The notes below the pieces were generated by a model. It did not search any database, was not told the origin of the DNA, and saw only the letters and a program-made list of their open reading frames with translations. Shown in pieces: positions 34,656-41,272 of a stretch of DNA of 41,272 bases; position 1 is the first letter of the stretch, and each line of letters begins with the position of its first letter. The stretch spans positions 1-41,272 of the forward strand of contig DASXUJ010000025.1 in NCBI GenBank assembly GCA_036504895.1. The letters are read 5' to 3'. A program made the translations under genes and the position numbers. Source of the DNA: Syntrophorhabdaceae bacterium. Lineage in GTDB: Bacteria > Desulfobacterota > Syntrophorhabdia > Syntrophorhabdales > Syntrophorhabdaceae.

Positions 34656-34755
34656 CATCGACTATCATATGCAACAGAAATTCACATAACTGCCAGATGA
34701 GTCAGTTGTGAGGAAAGGGTAAGGCAGGAATGGACGAAGAAAGTGCCCGGGAGAA

Positions 34756-35568
34756 TCAGAGGTATTCTCTTCTCAACTGTTCTATCATCTCGCCGGTCAG
34801 CTTCTCCGCTTTTCTCAACTCGGCGAATTTTGCGAGGAGGTCGTCGACGGTAAGCCGCTCCTTCTCCTTTCCCGGGATATCGTCGATGATCCGGCCCTGA
34901 TGCATCATCACCGTGCGGCTCCCCATCTCCAGGGCCTGCTGCATGCTGTGGGTCACCATCAGGGTGGTGAGGTTCCCCCGCTCGATAAAGGTCTTGGTGA
35001 GTTTTATGATCTGGGCCGCAGACCTGGGATCGAGGGCGGCAGTATGCTCGTCGAGAAGGAGGACCTCCGGTTCCCGTATCACGGTCATAAGGAGGCTTAT
35101 GGCCTGGCGCTGTCCCCCGGAAAGGGTGCCGATCACCGTGCCGAGGCGCGTCTCGAGCTGCATCTCAAGCTCCGCGACCCTCTGCCTGAAGAAATCGATC
35201 CGCTCTTTGGTGAGACCCCTCCCGAGAAAGCGTTTCCTGCCCCTCAGGTAGGCGAGGAGGAGGTTTTCCGCAATGGTCATGTCCGGCGCGGTCCCCATGA
35301 AGGGGTTCTGGAACACCCTGGCTACTGAGCGTGCCCGCTCGAAGTCCCGCTTCTTCGTCACATCCTTCTCGTCGATGACGACCCTGCCCGAGTCGGGAAG
35401 TACCGTACCCGCCACCACGTTGAGGAGGGTCGACTTTCCGGAGCCATTGGTGCCTATGAGGGTGACGAACTCGCCTTTCTTTATGAGAAGGCTCACGTCC
35501 CGGAGCACACAGACTTCGTTTACCGTGTGGGGATTGAATGTCTTATTGATGCTGCTGAGCTCGATCAT
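34756..35568 (-). CDS. ABC transporter ATP-binding protein (TrpZ/LivF-like)
   Basis: The 270-residue ATPase has Walker A GTNGSGKS, the Q-loop VFQNPFMG, the ABC signature LSGGQRQ, Walker B VLLLDEHTAALD (Glu and His in place of the more usual EP) and the H-loop VTHS. It starts three bases after the stop of the permease-SBD fusion gene, with which it forms the transporter. The arrangement is like the TrpXYZ-type importer family that uses PF04392 binding proteins; the substrate is not determined. Confidence 0.93.
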   Translation of the reverse strand: MIELSSINKTFNPHTVNEVCVLRDVSLLIKKGEFVTLIGTNGSGKSTLLNVVAGTVLPDSGRVVIDEKDVTKKRDFERARSVARVFQNPFMGTAPDMTIAENLLLAYLRGRKRFLGRGLTKERIDFFRQRVAELEMQLETRLGTVIGTLSGGQRQAISLLMTVIREPEVLLLDEHTAALDPRSAAQIIKLTKTFIERGNLTTLMVTHSMQQALEMGSRTVMMHQGRIIDDIPGKEKERLTVDDLLAKFAELRKAEKLTGEMIEQLRREYL

Positions 35569-35571
35569 CTC

Positions 35572-38391
35572 CTACCTCTTCACGATCGCTGCCTTTGAGA
35601 GCAGGCTGTCGGGGATCTTTACCCCGTAGAGGGCGGCCAGTTTCAGATTTACCCCTATTTTTTCAGGGACATAATCCTTGATCGGGATCTCTTTCGTCGT
35701 CTCGCCCCGGATCACGCGTTCGGCAACTCTCGCGGTCTCGACCCCAACCTCATGGTAATCGGCGCCGATGGAAAGGAACGCGTCGTGCTCCACGTCGGTG
35801 GGATCGTTGGTAAAGTAAGGGATCTTCCGGCCGTTCAGAATTTCGGCGATCGTTCTCGAGGCGAGTATCACGGAATTGTCTCCGGAGGTAAGGAAGAGGT
35901 CGATCCCCCTGTTGAGAAGGGCCGACAGTGCGTCCTTCACCTCATCCGTAGACGTCACCGTCCGCTCCACAAGTTCGAAATCATATTTTTTCGCCCATTC
36001 CCGCGCCTTGAGGGTACATGCCTCGGAGCTTGCCTCGGAAGGGTTCCACACGATCCCTATCCGTTTTGCCTTGGGAAACACGGTCCGCATCGTTTTTATG
36101 GTCGCCTCCACGGGCTGGAAGGTCGCGATGCCGGTGAGGTTGGGGATGTGGTCGGACGGACTTTTGGCCACTCCAAGCCTGTAGGGATCGGTGACCGTGC
36201 CGAAGACATGGGGTATGGTCTTGTTGCCGTTGGCCGTGACCTGTAACGCGAGAGAAGAGACGGTGATGATATAATCGAAGCCCTGGCGCACCATGTCCTG
36301 CACGATGGCCTGGGCAGTGCCGTAATCGTTGTGCGAGTTCTTCAGGGTTACTGTAATCCCGTATTTATCGAGGGTCCCGCTTTTCGTCAGCTCGTCCATA
36401 ATGCCCTTCGTGCTCTCCACGAGGAGGTAATTGTCCGAAAACTGGAAAATGCAGAGCCTCCTGGCGCTTCGCCCGGGCACCGCGGCGCGATAGACCGCTG
36501 CCGCTTCTGCGACAAGGTCGGAGGGGAAGGTGATGCCGAGCTTTTTCGCCGCGGCGTCATTCAGTTTCAGGGTGAGCTTGCGATACTTTTCAAAGGGTAT
36601 ATGGGCGGGTTTTTCGCCCTTGATGATCCGATCCACAAGATGGGCGGCCTGGGTGCCGCTCAAAGCGTAGTCGTACCCGTAGGCAGCCAGTGCACCGGCC
36701 TGGAGACGCTCTATGTCGCCCGTGAAAACGGGGATCTTCTTCGCGTCCGCTGCCTTTATCACGGAGTCGAAGGCGGAGTAGACAATATTATCCGGGCTCA
36801 GGACGAAGGCGTCGATCCCCTTGTGGGTGAGCGACGTCGCCGCCTGGTAGACTTCCGATGAACCTGCGACGGTGGCGCCCACAAAGGTGACGTCCCGGTT
36901 TTGCGTAACGGCCTGTTTCAGGTTATTGACGTTATAGACCGAATTTTCCTGGGAGGGGTCCCAGATCGCCCCTACTTTTATCTTTCCGGGCAGGATCCTT
37001 GTCGCGAGGCCGAGGAGCTTATCCTCCGGCACGGAACCGTAGACGCCGGTCACATTCGGGAGGTGGTCCGTGTCCGTCTTGCCCGCCCCTATGATAAAAG
37101 GGTTTGCCACCGTGGCAAAGACAATGGGGCGGTCCTTGATCTTGTTCACGGCTGCCTGGGTGCATCCCGTGGAGATGGGGACCACGATGTCCACGCGGTT
37201 ATGGAGAAATTTATCCATGATCGAATTGACGGTGGTCATCTCCCCGTTTGCATTTTCGAGATCGATGACGACGTTTTTGCCGTTCTCGTATCCGAGCTTC
37301 TTCATCTCTTCCACGAAGCTGACTCTCGTGATGTTCAGGAGGTCGTGGTCGACGAGCTGCACCACGCCGATCCGTATCGCCTTCGAGGAGAGGACGGTCC
37401 GGTTGCCGAAAATTCTATAGGCGGCGAAGGAGCCCGCGCCGAGACAGACTACCAGGATGAGGCTCACCCATGCCTTGCGATGGTGTCCGGTCTTTATCGC
37501 TGATGCCGCGCGGCCCATTTTCTTCACGTCCCATCGGTGAACGACTTGGGGCGACACGAGGATTACAAGGACGAACAGGGCGGTGATGAGCTTGAGGTCG
37601 ATAGGGTCGAGACCCACGTAAAGGGCCAGGGCCACCATGAGACGAAAGGCGATGGAGCCGATGATGACGGAGAGCACTTTCGCGTAGATCGACCTCGTCC
37701 GTATGACCGATTCCCCGATGATCACCGCTGCGAGACCGAAGACGATGGAGCCGATGCCCATGCCGATGTCGGCGAAGCCCTGGTATTGGGCCACGAGGCT
37801 TCCCGATATGCCTACAAAACCGTTCGCAAGCGCGATGCCCACCATCTTCATGGCGTTGACATTCACCCCTGATGCGCCGGCCATGGCGGGATTGTTTCCT
37901 ACTGCCCTCATGGTGATGCCGAAATCGGTCTTGAAAAAATAGGAGACCACAAGCCAGAAGAGGAGGGCGACCACAAAAAAGACCATGGCGAGTAGCAGTT
38001 CATGGGGCATCCCGGGATTCAGGTTGCGCAGCATCGTGATCACGCCGGGTTGGGAGAGGAGGGGGATATTCGACCTTCCCATGATGTGGAGATTTACGGA
38101 ATAAAGGCCGGTCATGACGAGGATGCCCGCGAGAAGTCCGTTGATGCTGAACCGGGTATGGATGAAGGCGGTGATGACGCCTGCCAGGGCCCCTGCGAGA
38201 AAAGAGAGGGTGAGGGCCAGGAAGGGGTTTACCCCCGCCACGATCAGTACGGCGGTTACCGCCGCCCCGGTGACGAAACTCCCGTCTACCGTAATGTCGG
38301 GAAAGTCATGGATGCGAAAGGTGATAAACACACCCATGGCCAGGAAGGCATACAGGAAACCGAGGTTTATCGCGCCCATCCAGAGGTCCAC
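35572..38391 (-). CDS. ABC permease fused to two tandem substrate-binding domains
   Basis: The 939-residue protein begins with GTG behind GAGGG. Residues 1-285 are a LivH/RbsC-type permease with about eight hydrophobic helices (GNNPAMAGASGVNVNAMKMVGIALANG is the typical permease core). A further helix (VSLILVVCLGAGSFAAYRIFG, 309-329) leads out, then two domains of the ABC_sub_bind family (PF04392) follow, about 338-630 (IGVVQLVDHDLLNITRVSF, FATVANPFIIGA) and 645-935 (FGTVTDPYRLGVAKS, FTNDPTDVEHDAFLSIGADY). The two are divergent copies. Both would lie outside the inner membrane. Substrate unknown. Confidence 0.9.
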   Translation of the reverse strand: MDLWMGAINLGFLYAFLAMGVFITFRIHDFPDITVDGSFVTGAAVTAVLIVAGVNPFLALTLSFLAGALAGVITAFIHTRFSINGLLAGILVMTGLYSVNLHIMGRSNIPLLSQPGVITMLRNLNPGMPHELLLAMVFFVVALLFWLVVSYFFKTDFGITMRAVGNNPAMAGASGVNVNAMKMVGIALANGFVGISGSLVAQYQGFADIGMGIGSIVFGLAAVIIGESVIRTRSIYAKVLSVIIGSIAFRLMVALALYVGLDPIDLKLITALFVLVILVSPQVVHRWDVKKMGRAASAIKTGHHRKAWVSLILVVCLGAGSFAAYRIFGNRTVLSSKAIRIGVVQLVDHDLLNITRVSFVEEMKKLGYENGKNVVIDLENANGEMTTVNSIMDKFLHNRVDIVVPISTGCTQAAVNKIKDRPIVFATVANPFIIGAGKTDTDHLPNVTGVYGSVPEDKLLGLATRILPGKIKVGAIWDPSQENSVYNVNNLKQAVTQNRDVTFVGATVAGSSEVYQAATSLTHKGIDAFVLSPDNIVYSAFDSVIKAADAKKIPVFTGDIERLQAGALAAYGYDYALSGTQAAHLVDRIIKGEKPAHIPFEKYRKLTLKLNDAAAKKLGITFPSDLVAEAAAVYRAAVPGRSARRLCIFQFSDNYLLVESTKGIMDELTKSGTLDKYGITVTLKNSHNDYGTAQAIVQDMVRQGFDYIITVSSLALQVTANGNKTIPHVFGTVTDPYRLGVAKSPSDHIPNLTGIATFQPVEATIKTMRTVFPKAKRIGIVWNPSEASSEACTLKAREWAKKYDFELVERTVTSTDEVKDALSALLNRGIDLFLTSGDNSVILASRTIAEILNGRKIPYFTNDPTDVEHDAFLSIGADYHEVGVETARVAERVIRGETTKEIPIKDYVPEKIGVNLKLAALYGVKIPDSLLSKAAIVKR

Positions 38392-38393
38392 GA

Positions 38394-38735
38394 CTAGCCC
38401 TCGAGCTCGATAATGGCCGCCATGCCTCCCGAGAACCGTGATTTCCCGAGGAAATGCTGGATCCTGTGCACGGAAAAGTCATTGAAGATGCGGGCGATCT
38501 CGGCGTCAAAGCCTTCAAGGCTGTTTCCCATGGGCGCCTTATCGAAAATGGCGCCGTGGACATGGAAAGCGCTTCCCTCCGACAGGAGGGCCTGCGTCAT
38601 GGGCCCCAGGAGGGACCTCTCCCGGACCGCGATGCCCGTGGCCACCACCACATGATTCACGAAGGCGGGCTCCACGGGAAAATCGATCCAATGGGGAAAA
38701 TTCTCGTTGTCGAAAATACGGCCGCCCCCTGCCGG
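38394..38735 (-). pseudogene. Detached C-terminal part of the STAS-domain gene
   Basis: Immediately after the TAA that ends the STAS gene, the same frame stays open for 113 codons: GGRIFDNENFPHWIDFP, then VNHVVVATGIAVRERSLL, GSAFHVHGAIFDKAP and FLGKSRFSGGMAAIIEL. It reads as a natural continuation rather than a separate gene. The only in-frame start is GTG at 38675, with no good ribosome site. It ends two bases before the permease GTG. It is either non-functional, produced by restart, or joined to the upstream part if the stop is a recent mutation or error. Confidence 0.65.
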
Positions 38736-39620
38736 TTACAGCTCTTTGATGGGCGGCTGCTTGAGGTGCATGGCCCAGACGCCTTTACTCTCCGCGATTA
38801 TGACAAAACCGATCACGTTTTTCGACGAGATTTCCATAAATGACATTATCAGGCCGGCCAGATCTATCGTGCCGCCGGGGGCCTCTTTAAAGGAGAGGAG
38901 GTATCGGTAGTCGCCCCGAAACCCGAACCCGTGAAGCATCTTATAGGTAATGCCCCGGTCTTCATCTGCCTTGAGCACAAAATCAACGGCGGACTGTTTT
39001 ACGGCGGGATAAAAGAAAAAATTGTTCTTCACCGTCATCGACTCACCGAAAAGGGCTTTATATTCTTCATAGGAGGAGCCGAGGGCGGCCAGACCACACC
39101 CGAATTCCATGTCCGTCGGTCTCACTTCCACTACATCCTCTTTCGCAAAAGATGCAGTCTCGGCTTTTTCAGGAGAGCCGATTGCGAGAAGGGACCCCAT
39201 GGAGCATTCCCGCTCCACGTATTCCACCATAATGCCCTTTATTTCTCTTGGCACGATCCCCGAGCCGGCCTGCCCGGCGCCTGTCGGTCCCGCGATATCC
39301 GCAAGGCCCCCTATGATGCGGAAGACCTGGGTAAAGCCGCTCATCCTGAAGATCTCGAAGACGGAATCGGTGATGCCCGAAAGTATGATCTCGCCCCCCA
39401 CTTTTTTCAGCTCCTTCTGGGCCACGAGAAAGATCCTGAGGCCCGCGCTGCTCACGTAGGTCACGTCCGCCATATCCGCGAGAAGGGTGCGCTCTCCCGC
39501 AAGAACAAGGTCTTCGAATATTTTTTGGATGGAGGAGGCGCTCAGCGCGTCGATGCGACCTGCCATGGCGATGCACTTCAATCCAATGCCGGCGAGGTCC
39601 TTTAGGTGGTACTCGAACAC
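38736..39620 (-). CDS. STAS-domain (anti-anti-sigma-like) protein, interrupted by in-frame TAA
   Basis: The first ~105 residues are a STAS domain (GRIDALSASSIQKIFEDLV, VTYVSSAGLRIFLVAQKELKK, where Ser-Ser is the phosphorylation site in SpoIIAA-like proteins). A second region (MEFGCGLAALGSSYEEYKALFG, KMLHGFGFRGDYRYLLSF, FVIIAESKGVWAMHL) follows, typical of a domain that continues past the TAA at 38736-38738. The start is GTG at 39620, a weak choice because AAGGG touches it. It is next to and upstream of the transporter genes, so it probably regulates them or their use. Confidence 0.75.
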   Translation of the reverse strand: MFEYHLKDLAGIGLKCIAMAGRIDALSASSIQKIFEDLVLAGERTLLADMADVTYVSSAGLRIFLVAQKELKKVGGEIILSGITDSVFEIFRMSGFTQVFRIIGGLADIAGPTGAGQAGSGIVPREIKGIMVEYVERECSMGSLLAIGSPEKAETASFAKEDVVEVRPTDMEFGCGLAALGSSYEEYKALFGESMTVKNNFFFYPAVKQSAVDFVLKADEDRGITYKMLHGFGFRGDYRYLLSFKEAPGGTIDLAGLIMSFMEISSKNVIGFVIIAESKGVWAMHLKQPPIKEL

Positions 39621-39818
39621 GCCCTTAGTGTATCACAAAATCGGCGGAGGCTCCTCATTTATGTTCTTTTGCAATAAATGTCTGTTGACAATTGAGTTGC
39701 CCGAAGTATTCTATAAAAATTGTCGGTGCCACCGGGTGCTCACGCCGGATGATGCCCGAAAAAGGACCGATTTAATGGGGGGATGGTCACTGAATCTCAA
39801 GAAAATCAGGAGTCTCTT

Positions 39819-40604
39819 ATGGGTGTCGTGAAAAGCCTCGTTGTTCTGACTTTCATCTTTCTCTTCGCCGGGGCATCTTCTGCTGATGACCGGGAGCTGG
39901 AAACGCTCTTTGGGAATCGGGGAGTGGAGGGGGCCATTGTCATTTCATCCCTCGATGGAAAGAAAGAGTACGTCTGGAACGAGGACCGGGCCCGGAAGAG
40001 ATTCGTGCCGGCATCGACGTTTAAAATCCCTCACACCTTGATTGCCCTCGATCAGGGGGCGGTCAGCGATGAGAAGGCGGTAATACCATGGGACGGGAAG
40101 AAGCAGGAGGTGAGGGGCTGCAACAACGATCAGAGGCTGGAGACGGCGTTCCCCCTCTCCTGCGTATGGTTTTATCAGGAGCTGGCAAAGCGCATGGACA
40201 GAGCGAAATACACAGAGCTTCTCGGAAAAACAGGTTACGGCAATGGCCTTGCCGGGCCTGATCTGACCACCTTCTGGCTCGCGGGCGATCTGTCGATATC
40301 TCCTTACGAACAGGTCCTGTTCCTTCGGAATCTTTATCACGGGTCGCTCCCTTACAAGAAGGAACATATGGAAGTGGTGAAAAAGCTCATGGTAAACGAG
40401 GTGAATCCCCTTTTTACGGTCCGCGCAAAGACCGGCTGGGCGGCAAGAACCTTGCCCGAACAGGGTTGGTTTGTGGGATACGTGGAGACGGGAGGGCAGG
40501 TCTGGCTCTTTGCAACCCACATCGATATAAAGAAAGCCGCCGACCTCGCGCTACGCAAGCAAATCACCCTCGATGCGCTAAAATTGAAGGGGATAATAAA
40601 GTAA
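39819..40604 (+). CDS. Class D (OXA-type) beta-lactamase
   Basis: The start ATG at 39819 follows AGGAG and gives a Sec signal (MGVVKSLVVLTFIFLFAGASSA) and a 261-residue precursor, the normal class D length. All active-site motifs are present: Ser66-Thr-Phe-Lys69, Ser114-Cys-Val116, Tyr140-Gly-Asn142, Trp in FWLAGDLSIS, and Lys204-Thr-Gly206. It should hydrolyse penicillin-type drugs in the periplasm; the spectrum cannot be read from sequence. No integron, transposon or plasmid feature is near, so it looks like a resident chromosomal gene. A lipoprotein gene follows after 78 bases. Confidence 0.93.
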   Translation: MGVVKSLVVLTFIFLFAGASSADDRELETLFGNRGVEGAIVISSLDGKKEYVWNEDRARKRFVPASTFKIPHTLIALDQGAVSDEKAVIPWDGKKQEVRGCNNDQRLETAFPLSCVWFYQELAKRMDRAKYTELLGKTGYGNGLAGPDLTTFWLAGDLSISPYEQVLFLRNLYHGSLPYKKEHMEVVKKLMVNEVNPLFTVRAKTGWAARTLPEQGWFVGYVETGGQVWLFATHIDIKKAADLALRKQITLDALKLKGIIK

Positions 40605-40682
40605 AGAACGATGGACTCCTTGAAACGATACATCATTAAAATCATCTTGCCCCCGGGGCGCACATTATGATAAAAAGGGGGC

Positions 40683-41174
40683 ATGAAGAAAAGATCGAGA
40701 GGACTCGCGGCCGTCCGCATACCCGTCATCCTTTTTGTCCTTGCCGCCCTGACCGGCTGCTATTCACTCCGTGTCGATATGACCCCCTATTCCGCACCGT
40801 CCTCCTGTCCCGTCACCGTGACGGATGAGCGTGCCGATCCCCGGGCGATCGTGGGAAGCGAGATCGATTTCACCATCGCACCCCCCCTTACGAAGGTGCT
40901 CAAATCGAAGCTCTGCCGTAGCGACACAGTGGCCGAGTACGTGACCCGCAACACCACCGTAATACGGATAAGCCGCGCCGAGATCTCCAGTTTCGGCTTC
41001 GTAGGCACTACAAAGATGCTCACTATCGAAGGTAGCCTTTGGGCAGGTCTTCGTCAATATCAGATCGTTGCCCGGGGAACAATTGAATCGGACGTCCCCG
41101 AGCGGTTTTGGCCGGCCCTCCTCAATTCAGCGCTCGATGACTTTGTAAAAAGGGTGGAAGAAAAACTTCCCTGA
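40683..41174 (+). CDS. Hypothetical lipoprotein
   Basis: The 163-residue protein begins with a basic segment and a hydrophobic stretch ending in the lipobox LTGC, so Cys26 would be lipidated and the protein anchored in the membrane. The mature part has two further cysteines (SSCPV and SKLCRS), possibly a disulfide, and a pattern like YajG-type or DUF4136-like envelope lipoproteins, but this is not firm. It ends before a 98-base tail without a recognised feature. Confidence 0.75.
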   Translation: MKKRSRGLAAVRIPVILFVLAALTGCYSLRVDMTPYSAPSSCPVTVTDERADPRAIVGSEIDFTIAPPLTKVLKSKLCRSDTVAEYVTRNTTVIRISRAEISSFGFVGTTKMLTIEGSLWAGLRQYQIVARGTIESDVPERFWPALLNSALDDFVKRVEEKLP

Positions 41175-41272
41175 GAGGGATGCCCCTTACAGCAGTGACA
41201 ATTCTGTCACATATCTCACCTGTTTTCGACATTCCTTGTCGTTCCATGGACTTCGTTTTTTATAAATCCTTT

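Noticed and set aside
38736-38738. Recoding of the in-frame stop as selenocysteine or pyrrolysine.
   Set aside because: The codon is TAA, not TGA or TAG, and no SECIS-like hairpin is evident directly after it.
39685-39717. A perfect TTGACA upstream of the beta-lactamase, with TATAAA downstream.
   Set aside because: The spacing is 21 bases, too long for a sigma-70 promoter; no hexamer at 16-18 bases resembles a -10.

Overview
The window looks like chromosomal DNA of an anaerobic deltaproteobacterium-type organism (Desulfobacterota; a Syntrophorhabdus-like lineage would fit, but this is inference from gene content). The signs are GC-rich coding DNA with strong GGAGG ribosome sites, a Tat-exported molybdopterin oxidoreductase with a four-cluster ferredoxin subunit and TorD chaperone, a sigma-54 activator, an HD-GYP protein, a chemoreceptor with a FliA-like promoter, and the gene order obg-proB-proA-nadD-rsfS. 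No rRNA, tRNA, insertion sequence, prophage or CRISPR array was found.

Layout. 1-1600: a metallo-beta-lactamase-fold gene cut by the window edge, the remnant of an amidinotransferase gene, a 560-base gap and a small unknown gene. 1602-5093 (minus): molybdoenzyme, Fe-S subunit and TorD chaperone, without a membrane anchor. 5270-7558 (plus): MBL hydrolase, gamma-carbonic-anhydrase-like protein lacking one zinc His, an unknown protein and a DUF3237 protein. 7658-7906: two adjacent palindromic repeats. 7907-9666 (minus): cupin and glutamine synthetase. 9818-21235 (plus): a sigma-70 promoter followed by a twelve-gene, mostly overlapping operon: rplU, rpmA, obg, proB, proA, nadD, rsfS, a DksA/TraR-type protein, a LapA-LapB fusion, comF-like, an AsmA-like giant protein and a Rossmann (DUF2520-type) protein.

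21309-25936: exported RidA-like protein, exported unknown protein, flavin/PNPOx-type protein, TetR regulator and a chemoreceptor ending in a strong terminator. 26249-29550 (minus): a tightly coupled set of ParB-like protein, spore-photoproduct-lyase-like radical SAM protein, short-chain dehydrogenase and DUF4013 membrane protein. 29722-33467 (minus): sigma-54 activator overlapping a four-PAS HD-GYP protein. 33468-34755: a largely unannotated stretch with nested inverted repeats, a small gene whose product carries two copies of a Cys-containing 14-residue repeat, and a near-consensus sigma-54 promoter with a palindrome upstream of it. 34756-39620 (minus): an ABC transporter whose permease is fused to two tandem substrate-binding domains, its ATPase, and an upstream STAS-domain gene broken by an in-frame TAA. 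39819-41174 (plus): class D beta-lactamase and a lipoprotein.

The most unusual items are the 33.5-34.7 kb sigma-54/repeat-peptide locus, the permease-SBD-SBD fusion with its interrupted STAS partner, the ParB-like/SPL-like gene pair, the LapA-LapB fusion and the palindromic repeat pair. All functional assignments rest on motif reading; no database search was possible.
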